This document shows, piece after piece, positions 1 through 8,307 of a stretch of DNA of 47,052 bases. Origin of the DNA: Candidatus Saccharimonadota bacterium (GTDB lineage: Bacteria > Patescibacteriota > Saccharimonadia > Saccharimonadales > Saccharimonadaceae); contig JAUMUO010000003.1 of the NCBI GenBank assembly GCA_030530605.1, forward strand, positions 1-47,052, read 5' to 3'. Both the position numbers and the translations under genes were made by a program. Positions within the stretch are counted from its first letter, which is position 1, and each line of letters starts with the position of its first letter. Under the pieces are notes generated by a model. That model did no database searches. It was given only the letters and a program-made list of their open reading frames with translations, and was not told the origin of the DNA.

Positions 1-1353
1 AAGGCCAAGAGTTCCTTCAGAACCGTAGCAAACATCATCAGTATTATTATTGGAGGTCTCGCTGGTTTCCTCAGTATTGTCAATTGGAGCTGCAGAATCA
101 TCTTTGGAAGGCTCGCACGTGTCTGACGGAGAAGCCTCTACTAAACTATCTATTGCAATAATTGTGCTACTTAAATCTAACGTAGTACTACCGCTCGCAT
201 CAAAAGAATCGCCACTAAACCCATAGATATTGCTTGTTGTCCTAGCTTTAGCAATATCAATACCACAATTGCACCCGCTAGTACCGTTCATATTAGCATT
301 TATCTTAGTGTAAGAACCGTATGCGTTCCAGTCTTTTATTCCACAGGTCCAATAACTATTGGTGCCTGTGCCACCTTCTAAGTTTACGCCATCAAAGAAC
401 CAATTTTTTATTGCCGAGACATAATAAGTGACTTTTTCATTATTTGAAAATTGGGTTGCAAGCCCGAGTGAGAGGTATTGAGAAGCATTATTTACCGCGG
501 AGGCCTTCATGACATAAGAGTCGTCACCATGGCCACCATCTGAAAGCGGATTAGACCTGTTAAATGTGTAAAATACTGTACCATCATCAAAACTACTAAA
601 TTTTGTGGAGAGTTGACGCTCAATTTCTTTAACAAAGTCGTCCCAATTATTATTATATCCTACTGGTTCACTAGTCCCACCAAAATCATGATCGTGAATT
701 GTTACCTTATTGCCACTAACTTCAAAGACAAGCGGGACCCGGCAAGCTAACGACGCATCGTTCCCACCACAATTGATGCTTTGAGACTCTTCTATTGTTA
801 TTTTTCCATCAGTTACGCAGATATTCTTAGTCGCAGTTTCTCCAGGAACACCAAGATAGGTATAATTATAAATGTAGTTAACGCATTGTTTGTTAGTTCC
901 GGAAGTAGCCGATTCGTAGCCCATCCCACGTAATAGAGCAATTTTTTCTTCGTTCGTGACAAATCCACTAGCTTTTCTACCTGCCAAACTAAATAGCCCT
1001 TCAAAACTCCCCCCACCAAGCGTATACCCCATAAATAATTGTTTACAACTTACAGCACTATCAGAAACATTTGTAAGGCCGTTTGGTAAGGCTACATAAT
1101 TTTCATCGGTACCACCGATGATTAAATCTTCAAATGAATTAAAAGTGGAGAGCTTGTCTACTCTTGGGCTAATAGCACCAGTTTCATAACAACGACGTAA
1201 CCCAGAAGCAAGAGCTTTCTTGACTATACTATTTGATAACGTTTCTCTAACAGCCGCATTGGCGCGCTGTGGTAGACTTAATACAGCTATCGTAGTCACA
1301 AAAAGACCAATAAGCCCAACTAACAACCATCTCATCACTTTCCCAGTCTTCAT
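1..1353 (-). CDS. secreted surface protein, C-terminus cut by window edge
   Basis: An open frame of at least 451 codons runs from ATG at 1353 off the left edge. The start is supported by the SD sequence GGGGGAGGAAACACG just before it and by an ATGA overlap with the stop of the upstream gene (1350-2474). The N-terminus is a signal peptide: basic MKTGKVMRW, a hydrophobic stretch to about residue 27, and a likely cleavage site after QRANA. The mature part is Asn/Ser/Thr/Gly-rich with scattered cysteines (near residues 44 and 93 and a CNC pair late in the protein) and an acidic Thr/Asn-rich end. I recognise no domain. Translational coupling to a single-pass membrane protein suggests that the two act together at the cell surface. 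Exported location is well supported; function is unknown. Confidence 0.8.
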   Translation of the reverse strand, partial: MKTGKVMRWLLVGLIGLFVTTIAVLSLPQRANAAVRETLSNSIVKKALASGLRRCYETGAISPRVDKLSTFNSFEDLIIGGTDENYVALPNGLTNVSDSAVSCKQLFMGYTLGGGSFEGLFSLAGRKASGFVTNEEKIALLRGMGYESATSGTNKQCVNYIYNYTYLGVPGETATKNICVTDGKITIEESQSINCGGNDASLACRVPLVFEVSGNKVTIHDHDFGGTSEPVGYNNNWDDFVKEIERQLSTKFSSFDDGTVFYTFNRSNPLSDGGHGDDSYVMKASAVNNASQYLSLGLATQFSNNEKVTYYVSAIKNWFFDGVNLEGGTGTNSYWTCGIKDWNAYGSYTKINANMNGTSGCNCGIDIAKARTTSNIYGFSGDSFDASGSTTLDLSSTIIAIDSLVEASPSDTCEPSKDDSAAPIDNTEETSETSNNNTDDVCYGSEGTLGL

Positions 1354-2474
1354 CGTGTTTCCTCCCCCTTCATAAATATTATAGTATAGATTGTACGGGA
1401 ATTTTCTATGATGTTTGGTACGAGATTTTGCTCAAATGAAACAAGCTCATCTTGAAGGCTAGATATTTTATTAGACAATTCGTTTATCTCGCTCCTATCG
1501 ATAATATTTTTAGCGCAAGCACCATCTATTGTTTGGCCTACAATACACCCAGCAGTGTTATAGATATCATAAAGATTGGCGACTGCGTTTGCTAACGAAA
1601 CTTTCTGTTCAGCATATTGTCGCAGTGTATCCTCTGGAGCTCTTGCGATATCAGAATACGCTTTATCAACGTCTTGAAGCATTGCCGTCCTACCTTCGGT
1701 AAGATACTTATCTATGATAGAGGACAAGCTGATCTTACTAGTTGTTTCATACTTAGTTAATATCTCTATTTGCTTCGCTAAATCTTGGGTAGTGGATTGT
1801 ATATATGTGGGCTCTTCATCGCTACTAACCAATCCTGCTTTGGAAAATATTTGAAACTTTTTGTAAAGCTCATCGAGATATTTGGTTGGCTGATCATCAT
1901 CGTTCACAACCCTAGCTATTTCACTATTTACGGAAGACCACGAAACATCGTCCGAAATTGGCTCGGTACTAATTTTGCCATAAAGTAGATAATTTGCATA
2001 GTTTAAAAAGGTATCTTCTACGGAATTAGATTTTACAGATTGATTGGACTTTTTGTTATTCTGTACAATCAACCCCGCTACGACGGCGGCAATAATAAGG
2101 ACGACACCGATAACGGCGAAAATAATGAATTTTTTGGTGAAAAGCTTGGGCTTTTCGGGGGGGTCAGAAGGCATAAAAATGTCTTGGTTCTGGCTAGAGG
2201 CAGGAGAAAAATTGGTGTAGGCAGAAGCGCCAGTATTTGGCACGGCAGGGCCGTCTGAGGACGACATATAAGATGTAGTATAGTCAGGGGCCGGGGTATT
2301 ACTACCCGGAGCATAGGGGGCGCCGGCCGGCGCGTAAGGGTTGACCGGAACGGACGGAGTAGCGGGCTTTACAGGGGCTTGGTTAGCGGCAGGATTAGAC
2401 GGCGCAGAAACAGGGGAGCCACCCGCGGATGTCTCGGTGTTTCCTACAAAAGGATTGACCTTGCTTTGATCCAT
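1350..2474 (-). CDS. Pro-rich single-pass membrane protein
   Basis: 374 aa. An ATG 90 nt further upstream exists, but the extended -10 TGCTATAAT ends 6 nt before the ATG at 2474, so the mRNA is most likely leaderless from there. Residues 1-110 are a low-complexity Pro/Ala/Ser/Asn region (repeated PYAP, NPYAP), then KPKLFTKKF and one transmembrane helix at about 117-138. The remaining ~235 residues, probably outside the cell, look helical and contain two cysteines (GCIVGQ and GACAKN) that could form a disulfide. The stop overlaps the start of the next secreted gene (ATGA). Such a topology, with a Pro-rich cytoplasmic tail, is common in CPR envelope proteins, but I cannot name a family. Confidence 0.85.
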   Translation of the reverse strand: MDQSKVNPFVGNTETSAGGSPVSAPSNPAANQAPVKPATPSVPVNPYAPAGAPYAPGSNTPAPDYTTSYMSSSDGPAVPNTGASAYTNFSPASSQNQDIFMPSDPPEKPKLFTKKFIIFAVIGVVLIIAAVVAGLIVQNNKKSNQSVKSNSVEDTFLNYANYLLYGKISTEPISDDVSWSSVNSEIARVVNDDDQPTKYLDELYKKFQIFSKAGLVSSDEEPTYIQSTTQDLAKQIEILTKYETTSKISLSSIIDKYLTEGRTAMLQDVDKAYSDIARAPEDTLRQYAEQKVSLANAVANLYDIYNTAGCIVGQTIDGACAKNIIDRSEINELSNKISSLQDELVSFEQNLVPNIIENSRTIYTIIFMKGEETR

Positions 2475-2492
2475 ACATTTATTATAGCATAG
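2475..2492 (-). promoter_or_regulatory. leaderless extended -10 promoter
   Basis: Reading the minus strand, TATGCTATAAT (box at 2486-2481) is followed by AAATGT and then the ATG at 2474. There is no SD and no convincing -35. The same arrangement recurs before many genes in this window. Confidence 0.7.
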
Positions 2493-2522
2493 GCGGAATA
2501 GAAAACATAGATTTTTTTCAAC

Positions 2523-2551
2523 AAAAAGTCCCCCGAAGTGGGGGACTTTTT
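2523..2551 (-). terminator. bidirectional intrinsic terminator
   Basis: Perfect stem GTCCCCC/GGGGGAC with a 5-nt loop, flanked by A5 and T5. It ends the DUF11 surface gene (2600-3937) on the minus strand and sits just upstream of the next promoter. Confidence 0.85.
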
Positions 2552-2599
2552 GGAGCGCTATCACGCTACTTTTAGAGATAATCTCTGTGGAGCGGTCAT

Positions 2600-3937
2600 T
2601 TAGCGCAAGTTTTTGCGGCTAGCAATGTAGTAACCACCAGCGGTTACAACGGAACCAACACCAAGGGCGCCCATCACGATTTCAGTAGCACCGGTGGAAG
2701 GCATGACGGAAGGAGTGACTTCAGTAGGAGTGGTTTCCTTCTTAGGCTCATCCTGCTTCTTGTCCTCTTTCTTATCTTCCTTCTTTGGTTCATCTTTTTT
2801 CTGACATTCAGCCATTTCTGGGTTGGTAGTACAATCCTTCTTTGGCTCATCCTTACAGGTCTTCTGAACAACTACGTCAGCGGAATCCTGAAGAGTGACT
2901 TTGCCAACACCAATCTGACCCCAGTTTCTAAGAATGTTCTTGCCACAGATCATGTCTTTATCGACAACTTTAGCGGTGAAGGTGACATAGGCGGTAGCAT
3001 TGATGCCATAGTTACCAATGTCAACCCAACCAGTAGTGACGTTGCCCTTGAGGACAAGACCATTGGGGTTGGCGCCGTTCTTAAGAACGATGTCAGAGGC
3101 AAGTTCCATGTTATCTGGAAGAATGTCACGAATCGCAACGTTAGAAACAGCGTTTTCAGTGGTGTTCTGATATTTAATCACAAAGTCGACTAAATCGCCA
3201 ACTTTAGCTTCAACGGACTCAGTCCAGTTGTTTGCGCCATGAATGCTAACCCGCTTATCGACAGTGTAGTTTTTGTCGGTGAAGATAGGTTTAACTTTGA
3301 TAGTAGTATAGCTGGCATATTCATAACAGCCAGGGATGTTACCATCAAGTTTGTCATAGCCAATTTTGATACCATTAGTGGTAATTACGTTATCGGAAAC
3401 GTTGATACCATTAAGGTTCTTATTATTGTAGAAGGTAGCAGAACCTTCAAGATAGTCGAGGTAGAAAGCGCGACCATCAGCGCTTTTTAGGGTAACATAG
3501 TCCCAGTATTCAGACGGTTTAGCGTTTGAAGACTTGATGAAACCGTTGACATCAACAGAACTTGCTGAATCCTTGCCAATGGCAAACATTACAGTAGTGT
3601 CCTTAGCAACAGTCTTAGTACCCTGTGGGTTGTTGTTGTGAGCATAAAGACGAATAACGTACTCTTTGCCCTCTTCAACAATTAATTCCCCAGCTTGCCA
3701 GTTAGTCTGACCACTTTCAGCAGCGGAAACGAAATACTTTTCGTTGCCATACTTTGAGTTGTTGGAGATAGTGTTAAAAATGATTTGATTTTTAAGAACG
3801 CCCGAGTTAATTTGCTCTTCAGTGTAGCTCGGACGGCCGTTGTCGCTATCGCCCCAAGCGGAAACGCTCTGGGAAACAGCAATGCCACCAAAGACAGAAA
3901 TTGCCAAGGCAGCACCAAATTTAATAGCTTTACTCAT
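2600..3937 (-). CDS. DUF11-type surface protein with LPxTG-like sorting tail
   Basis: 445 aa. ATG at 3937 is chosen because AAAGGAG lies 7 nt before it; an upstream ATG seven codons earlier would contain this SD. Order of parts: signal peptide (MSKAIKFGAALAISVFGG, cleavage near QSVSA); a ~190-residue N-terminal region; a DUF11/TIGR01451-like beta-sandwich at about 225-350 (DLVDFVIKYQNT, VAIRDILPDNM); a Lys/Asp/Glu/Pro-rich wall-spanning stretch (PKKEDKKEDKKQDEPKK); then MPSTGA, a hydrophobic helix and a RKNLR tail, the layout of a sortase sorting signal. It is probably displayed on the cell surface, perhaps in adhesion to a host or biofilm. No sortase is in the window. DUF11 assignment is by motif only. 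Confidence 0.85.
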   Translation of the reverse strand: MSKAIKFGAALAISVFGGIAVSQSVSAWGDSDNGRPSYTEEQINSGVLKNQIIFNTISNNSKYGNEKYFVSAAESGQTNWQAGELIVEEGKEYVIRLYAHNNNPQGTKTVAKDTTVMFAIGKDSASSVDVNGFIKSSNAKPSEYWDYVTLKSADGRAFYLDYLEGSATFYNNKNLNGINVSDNVITTNGIKIGYDKLDGNIPGCYEYASYTTIKVKPIFTDKNYTVDKRVSIHGANNWTESVEAKVGDLVDFVIKYQNTTENAVSNVAIRDILPDNMELASDIVLKNGANPNGLVLKGNVTTGWVDIGNYGINATAYVTFTAKVVDKDMICGKNILRNWGQIGVGKVTLQDSADVVVQKTCKDEPKKDCTTNPEMAECQKKDEPKKEDKKEDKKQDEPKKETTPTEVTPSVMPSTGATEIVMGALGVGSVVTAGGYYIASRKNLR

Positions 3938-4014
3938 AGTAAAACTCCTTTCATTCATTAAAAATTAAAATTAATTAAATTTAATTGCTAGCCAAATTTT
4001 TAATTTTCGTCTTA

Positions 4015-4054
4015 ACCATCAGAAAATCGGATCGTCTCAAACACAAAACATGTA
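4015..4054 (+). repeat. left arm of ~40-bp imperfect inverted repeat
   Basis: Read on the plus strand, 4015-4054 matches the minus strand of 6652-6615. The core AAAATCGGATC is identical. Aligned differences outside one 2-nt gap are all transitions. The two arms bracket the operon 4107-6507. It lies in the spacer between the 613-aa gene and the DUF11 gene. Confidence 0.6.
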
Positions 4055-4059
4055 TCCGC

Positions 4060-4077
4060 GGGCGGCCGAAGCCGCCC
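4060..4077. other. GC-rich hairpin between two minus-strand genes
   Basis: GGGCGGC-CGAA-GCCGCCC, 7 bp perfect stem, 30 nt after the stop of the 613-aa gene on the minus strand. No U-run follows on either strand, so it is a weak terminator candidate or an mRNA-stabilising 3' hairpin. Confidence 0.5.
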
Positions 4078-4106
4078 TTGGATAAGGTACTTTTGCATAA
4101 ATTTCG

Positions 4107-5948
4107 TTAGAAGCCGTAGCCAAAGTCACTATCGCTAGTGCTGGTGCCAGCTGCTTCATGGTTAGATGTATTAACGTTTGTTGCTGGCTCGGTCTTAGCT
4201 TCGGCATTGTCGACCTTTACGTCCTGACCGGAACTATCGTCGTGGTATGTGACGTCAGCGACCTCGGCCCCAGTATTGGGGTCCGTGCTGGCTGTATCCG
4301 TTCCAGTATGAGACTGGCCGGTTTCGTCTGTTACTGTTACCGTCTGACCGGTAGTCGGTACAGAAGTATTCTCCGTTCCCGGAGTAGTCTTCTGCCCGCC
4401 GTTATCAAGAATTGCTTGAGTCTGCGCAGTAGGTTGATGCTGCGCTTCCTCTACGGTTGAGCCCCAGTTTGTAGGCTGAGTGCCTACGGGCTGGAAATCA
4501 GATTGCCCCTGAATCGGCTGCGACACCGGGGTCTTAGGATTCTTGCTGGAATCCTTTTTCGGCTTGTTGCCGCCTCCACCCGGAGGATTCGAAGGAGGAT
4601 TCTTGGTCGGCGTTGTCGTCGGGGTAGCAGTTGTCTTTGGGTTGCTCTTGTTATTGAGCTTTGCCGTAGTGGACACGGGGTTTACAGGATTATCTTGAAT
4701 GATAATCTTCTTCCCGCCGGACTCTTTGGTTGTCCCACCGGGGATTTCGAAATTCTTATCCCAGTAGTCTATTCCGAAGAAGTCTCCGGAGGCCCTGCCA
4801 TTCTTGTCTCTAGCTACAAACAGCAGCATTGGGGCAGTGACCTGACGATTCGATTCATCGGTGAACTGACTCCTCATGAAGCCAGCCCGTTCCTGCTCCG
4901 GTCCAGAGCCGAAAGCCACGCGGTTGTCAACCACCGACTTAATAACCGTAGAACGGTCCTTGATACCTTCATAGCTGATCAAGTCGCCGGTGCAAAGTAG
5001 CGCAGCTAACTTCGCAGCATAGCGATGGTATTCCGATGTAACCTTATAGGCTTCTCCGTCATAAGCCGGGAGAACCCAGTGGTCTACACCATCACCGCCC
5101 TTACCAGGAATTTCCGCGTAGGTCAAACCTGGTTTGCCGTCGAAGTCGATGTCTAAGGAGTAACCCTTCCAAAGGACCTTGTCCTCGTCCATCATCTTCC
5201 AGAACTCGTCTTCGTCCTTCGCAAAAGCCTTGCGGTCCTCCGCGATGAACTTGCCAATGAAGTCGTACACATCACCCCAGCGTGTTCCCTCTACATAGTA
5301 TAAGGGCGCAATTCCTCGCATCATAGTGGACACAAAGAACGGGTTTGCATGCTCCTCGAGTAACTCTTTCGATATCCCCTCGTCATCGTCCTTCTTAGAA
5401 TCGAAGGCCGTAGAAAGGGCGGAGTTAATCTCATAGGTCACATACTTGTGCTCCTTTGCCGACAACGTTACATTGGAGGGTTCGCCATCCTTAGTCATAC
5501 TGAGGCTATTGTAGCAAAACTCTTCGGGGATAAAAGATTCATAATAACTGAATATATCCTCTGTAAGCGTCTTCCTACCGCGCTCAACTTCTTCAGATAC
5601 TTCCTCCTCCGTCTTATCGTCAGCTGCAAGATAAGCGTCCTCACCATACTCCTCCTGCAGAGCCTTCTCCTCATCAGAGGGTTCAGACCTAACAAGACTC
5701 GCGGTGAAGGATACCTTTTCCGCTACTGTTTTGACAGCTTCGGACTCCTCAGCTTCGGGCTCTTCGGTGGACTTAGTGGCTGCGGCGGATGCCTTGTTTC
5801 CGGCAGCCTTTAGGCTCTGGCTCGCTTTGTCTAACGCCTCTTCGATTTCCTTAGCGTTCTTAGTATAGACCATGGCGATTGCCACTATCACTAAGACACC
5901 AAGTATAACCGCTAAAACTTTGTTGAGGTTAACTAATTTTTTCTTCAT
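4107..5948 (-). CDS. membrane-anchored acidic protein with long disordered tail
   Basis: 613 aa. The start at 5948 follows AAGGGGGTGATATAAG, a near-complete SD. Residues 1-8 are basic and 10-29 form an uncleaved signal anchor (VLAVILGVLVIVAIAMVY). Then come an Ala/Glu-rich stalk (30-130), a folded region of about 130-400 rich in aromatic and acidic residues, and a Thr/Pro/Asn/Ser-rich tail to the end (SNPPGGGGNKP, TTPTKNPPSNPP). It starts 1 nt after the stop of the upstream membrane gene (5950-6507), so the two are an operon and probably partners. I do not recognise the family. Its codons and strong SD resemble the other orphan genes in this window (6897, 19959, 24496) rather than its neighbours, which may hint at a separate origin. 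Confidence 0.8.
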   Translation of the reverse strand: MKKKLVNLNKVLAVILGVLVIVAIAMVYTKNAKEIEEALDKASQSLKAAGNKASAAATKSTEEPEAEESEAVKTVAEKVSFTASLVRSEPSDEEKALQEEYGEDAYLAADDKTEEEVSEEVERGRKTLTEDIFSYYESFIPEEFCYNSLSMTKDGEPSNVTLSAKEHKYVTYEINSALSTAFDSKKDDDEGISKELLEEHANPFFVSTMMRGIAPLYYVEGTRWGDVYDFIGKFIAEDRKAFAKDEDEFWKMMDEDKVLWKGYSLDIDFDGKPGLTYAEIPGKGGDGVDHWVLPAYDGEAYKVTSEYHRYAAKLAALLCTGDLISYEGIKDRSTVIKSVVDNRVAFGSGPEQERAGFMRSQFTDESNRQVTAPMLLFVARDKNGRASGDFFGIDYWDKNFEIPGGTTKESGGKKIIIQDNPVNPVSTTAKLNNKSNPKTTATPTTTPTKNPPSNPPGGGGNKPKKDSSKNPKTPVSQPIQGQSDFQPVGTQPTNWGSTVEEAQHQPTAQTQAILDNGGQKTTPGTENTSVPTTGQTVTVTDETGQSHTGTDTASTDPNTGAEVADVTYHDDSSGQDVKVDNAEAKTEPATNVNTSNHEAAGTSTSDSDFGYGF

Positions 5949-5949
5949 C

Positions 5950-6507
5950 TTATATCACCCCCTTAGTTTTAATGATGAAGATAGAAACGCCCACAATCAA
6001 CGCTGCGATAAAACATGTCAGAATTAACTGTGGCACAAAATCCAAGTTCAGTTCTTTCTTCTTCTCTTTCTTCTCCTTCTTCTCGCGGTACATGAACGCT
6101 AAAATCAGGTAGAAGCCTACCGGAACAAGCAAGAATAAAAGATTCTTACCATTGTTCCAGCTCGCAATTGAGTCGAAGATGATGTGAGATACGATTAGCG
6201 CTGTTACCGGGATTCCTAAAAGCCTTTGAATCCTGACTATCATGATCTTGTTCTTTGCGTCGGAAGCTATAAAAGCCCCTATCAGCAAAATAAGGACCAG
6301 GACTGCTGCCAAGTTGAAGGTTTTTAGTCTGGCGAGTGCGGCCGGGATTCCCAGACACATTAACCAGAGGACAATTTTTACCTTATTAGATAAGTTCTTG
6401 CCCTTCCTTTTTAACAATGCTCCGATTGCCGGAACGGCGATCTCTGCTACCATAGCTCCTGTCGCTAAAGCAACTATAAGCTCGATAAGTAATCTCCATT
6501 TTTCCAT
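5950..6507 (-). CDS. polytopic membrane protein, unknown
   Basis: 185 aa, first gene of the operon with the 613-aa anchored protein. GGGAGG lies 8 nt before the ATG at 6507. Hydrophobic segments at about 8-28, 45-60, 66-82, 93-113, 122-138 and 158-178 give five or six membrane helices, with a strongly basic loop (YREKKEKKEKKKEL) before the last helix. No family recognised. A consensus promoter about 200 nt upstream gives a structured leader (see 6508-6730). Confidence 0.75.
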   Translation of the reverse strand: MEKWRLLIELIVALATGAMVAEIAVPAIGALLKRKGKNLSNKVKIVLWLMCLGIPAALARLKTFNLAAVLVLILLIGAFIASDAKNKIMIVRIQRLLGIPVTALIVSHIIFDSIASWNNGKNLLFLLVPVGFYLILAFMYREKKEKKEKKKELNLDFVPQLILTCFIAALIVGVSIFIIKTKGVI

Positions 6508-6730
6508 TTTTAATACCTCCCATATTCTTTGTTAGTGTTAGACTATGCAAACAGGGGGAGGCATAAATCGCGCCCCCCTAGAAAAACGAAACTTATGCAT
6601 CTATAATAAACAGGTACATTTTGTACCTGAGATGATCCGATTTTTTAACGGTCGTCTTGATACGCCTAAAGCTACACCTCTAAACATATAGACTGTATAT
6701 ATTGTATCACACTTGAGCTAAAAAGTCAAT
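6508..6730 (-). promoter_or_regulatory. sigma70 promoter and ~187-nt structured leader
   Basis: On the minus strand TTGACT (6729-6724), a 17-nt spacer and TACAAT (6706-6701, preceded by TGA) form a strong promoter. The expected transcript runs about 187 nt before the ATG at 6507. It holds the repeat arm 6652-6615, an 8-bp hairpin CAGGTACA-AAA-TGTACCTG (6629-6611) followed by TTTATT, and a second hairpin pairing GGGGGG with CCUCCCCC (about 6583-6555) shortly before the SD. This could be a cis-regulatory RNA; no known riboswitch class is recognised. Confidence 0.6.
6615..6652 (-). repeat. right arm of ~40-bp imperfect inverted repeat
   Basis: Minus-strand partner of 4015-4054. In this copy the distal half is a perfect hairpin (CAGGTACA/TGTACCTG); in the left copy that pairing is lost. 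Confidence 0.6.
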
Positions 6731-6765
6731 ACCATTATCATATTTTAAGCATAAGGGCAAAATAC

Positions 6766-6799
6766 AAAAAAGCACCCCCGGCTGGGTAATACCGGGGGC
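6766..6799 (-). terminator. intrinsic terminator of 6897-7634
   Basis: Minus strand: GCCCCCGG, 10-nt loop, CCGGGGGTGC, then TTTTTT. Confidence 0.85.
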
Positions 6800-6896
6800 T
6801 TATGTGAAGAGCAGTTTTTGGCCTTGCTCGGGGCCAGTACGTTGGCGGGAATACCGCCTGCGGTTGCGCAAAACGATATCCCCGCAGGAGGTATTA

Positions 6897-7634
6897 TTAT
6901 TTCCCAGAGCCTTTCGACTCAAGGGGGAAAACGGTTTTAGTCGGATTGCCATACCTGTCGGCTATCCTGTACTCTCTTACATACCAGCCCGCATTACCGC
7001 AAGCCTTCTCGATATCTCCAGCGAAGCGACCATATATCGTCGTCTTGATATCGGCTTCGAGCAGCGGGTTCTCGTGGAGCGGATCGTTCCTCTCGTCAAA
7101 GAATACTGCGATCCTACGCGGCGCAAGGTCTGTCTTCGGGTCAAGAATCTTATCCCGGACCTCGGGGTGTTCGCGCAGACTATAGATCAGTTCCTGAGTG
7201 TAGTGCTTAATATCGAATACCACAGGAACGGTCGGCTGGGGTGCCGGTTCGGGTTCCTTGACTGGTTCCGGTTCCTTGGTAGGTTCCGGCTTAGTAGCAA
7301 GCTCGTCGACGATCTTCTGGATTTCCTTATCCTTGTCGATTAACTCACCAATAGTCTCCTTCAACACCTTCTTGTTTTTCAAGGCGACTGCCTTAAAATC
7401 AAAGATAATATCTTCGTCAGACTTAGCGGGGCGTTCAATAAGCTTATCCAGATCCTTCCTGATAGAAGAGTCCTTTTTCACATAGAGCGAAACCAGCTTT
7501 AAGACTTCTTCCTTGGTGATTTCCTTGGAATCTTCCGCTTCTCCTGCCTGATTTTCCGCTACTGCCTCGTTGCCATTATTCTCACTGACATCAAAGTCAA
7601 ACATTTCATGCATTTTCTTTCTGAATCCTGCCAT
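6897..7634 (-). CDS. acidic two-part orphan protein
   Basis: 245 aa with AAGGAGG before ATG 7634. It has its own promoter (7719-7747) and terminator (6766-6799), so it is a self-contained unit. Residues 1-110 are highly charged and helical (ITKEEVLKLVSLYVKK; possible coiled coil). A Pro/Glu linker of repeated EPxxEPEP sits at about 112-135. The C-terminal ~110 residues form a compact region (ELIYSLREHPEVRDKI, RRIAVFFDERNDPL) ending in a basic tail. No signal peptide or membrane segment, so it is cytosolic. Family unknown. Between its stop and the terminator lie about 90 nt with a small hairpin and no gene. Confidence 0.75.
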   Translation of the reverse strand: MAGFRKKMHEMFDFDVSENNGNEAVAENQAGEAEDSKEITKEEVLKLVSLYVKKDSSIRKDLDKLIERPAKSDEDIIFDFKAVALKNKKVLKETIGELIDKDKEIQKIVDELATKPEPTKEPEPVKEPEPAPQPTVPVVFDIKHYTQELIYSLREHPEVRDKILDPKTDLAPRRIAVFFDERNDPLHENPLLEADIKTTIYGRFAGDIEKACGNAGWYVREYRIADRYGNPTKTVFPLESKGSGK

Positions 7635-7718
7635 AATAATTCCTCCTTATTGTAAAAGAACTTAGTTTTTAGTTACTAAACCGAAGTGCCCCCTTATTCA
7701 CTCCAACGTACTGAAAAC

Positions 7719-7747
7719 ATTTTATCATGAACACCGCATTTTGTCAA
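7719..7747 (-). promoter_or_regulatory. near-consensus sigma70 promoter for 6897-7634
   Basis: Minus strand TTGACA (7747-7742), 17-nt spacer, TAAAAT (7724-7719) preceded by TGA. The ~80-nt leader contains the perfect 13-nt palindrome TTTAGTTACTAAA, a possible operator or small hairpin. Confidence 0.75.
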
Positions 7748-7762
7748 TAGTTTTATGATGTT

Positions 7763-7797
7763 TTGTTATAAACACAAGCAAGTAGTATAATAGTTTT
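7763..7797 (+). promoter_or_regulatory. leaderless promoter for 7798-8223
   Basis: TTGTTA (7763-7768), 17-nt spacer, TATAAT (7786-7791), then 6 nt to the ATG. No SD can fit. It diverges from the promoter at 7719-7747. Confidence 0.75.
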
Positions 7798-8223
7798 ATG
7801 GTAGATAAACGCAAGCTGTTCAACCGAATTCAGGGGGAGAAACGAGCGGAGGATGTGATGCATTCTTCAGGGTTCGCGCAGGTTCAGAACGGGGGCAACA
7901 TTGGCGTTTCTTCGGGGGAAAGTTTTGACGAGCGACGGGCTATAGACGAGCACCGGCGATTTGTGAAAGGCTATGAAAACGCGCGTTTAGTGCGCGGGGC
8001 TTATACTGCAGAGCGAGCACGGACCTATGTGCCGCGCACCAATAGTAGATTTGCGGACGCGCGGGGGCTAGGCTCACGGCGTGATACTTCGGGAGATGGT
8101 TTTTCTGGGTCAATGGTTGGTGGCGGTCTTGGCTGCCGGCGTATGGATGCGCCGGCTCCTACCCCTTATTCGGCCCCAAAAAATCCAGCCTTAAGACCGG
8201 ACTTCAAGCCAAAATTCAATTAA
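7798..8223 (+). CDS. small basic Gly/Arg-rich protein, unknown
   Basis: 141 aa. The leaderless promoter (TATAAT 6 nt before the ATG) and a divergent neighbour support it as real. It is basic (starts MVDKRKLFNRI), rich in Gly, Arg, Ser and Ala, and the C-terminal third is Pro/Ala-rich and probably disordered (APTPYSAPKNPALRP). No membrane segment, no cysteine pair, no domain I recognise. It ends 2 nt before the encoded CCA end of tRNA-His on the other strand. Confidence 0.65.
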   Translation: MVDKRKLFNRIQGEKRAEDVMHSSGFAQVQNGGNIGVSSGESFDERRAIDEHRRFVKGYENARLVRGAYTAERARTYVPRTNSRFADARGLGSRRDTSGDGFSGSMVGGGLGCRRMDAPAPTPYSAPKNPALRPDFKPKFN

Positions 8224-8225
8224 TC

Positions 8226-8303
8226 TGGGGCGAGATACTGGGTTCGAACCAGCGACCTTCTGGACCACAATCAGACGCTCTAACCAACTGAGCTAATCTC
8301 GCC
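8226..8303 (-). tRNA. tRNA-His (GTG)
   Basis: Cloverleaf on the minus strand: acceptor GCGAGAT/ATCTCGC with U8, A9 and D-stem GCTC, anticodon loop TTGTGGT (GTG), T-loop TTCGAAC, and CCA encoded. The base before position 1 is an encoded G that can pair with C73, the usual identity element of tRNA-His. The last anticodon-stem pair is A-C. Confidence 0.93.
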
Positions 8304-8307
8304 AGAT

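Noticed and set aside
1350-1353. Recoded TGA (code 25)
   Set aside because: TGA closes many genes here at sensible family lengths and in ATGA overlaps, so it acts as stop.
4060-4077. Strong terminator of the 613-aa gene
   Set aside because: The stem is good but neither strand has a U-run after it, so I list it only as a hairpin.
4158-5000. Open frames on the plus strand (4158-4460, 4503-5000)
   Set aside because: Antisense shadows of the 613-aa gene; Arg/Cys/Leu-rich products without starts supported by an SD or a promoter.
6880-6900. AGGAGGT on the plus strand as an SD
   Set aside because: No start codon follows at a usable distance; it falls opposite the stop of 6897-7634.
6804-7343. 179-codon plus-strand open frame
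   Set aside because: It is opposite the acidic gene 6897-7634, which has a matching promoter, SD and terminator. The plus frame overlaps that terminator, has no SD, and its product has a composition typical of antisense frames.
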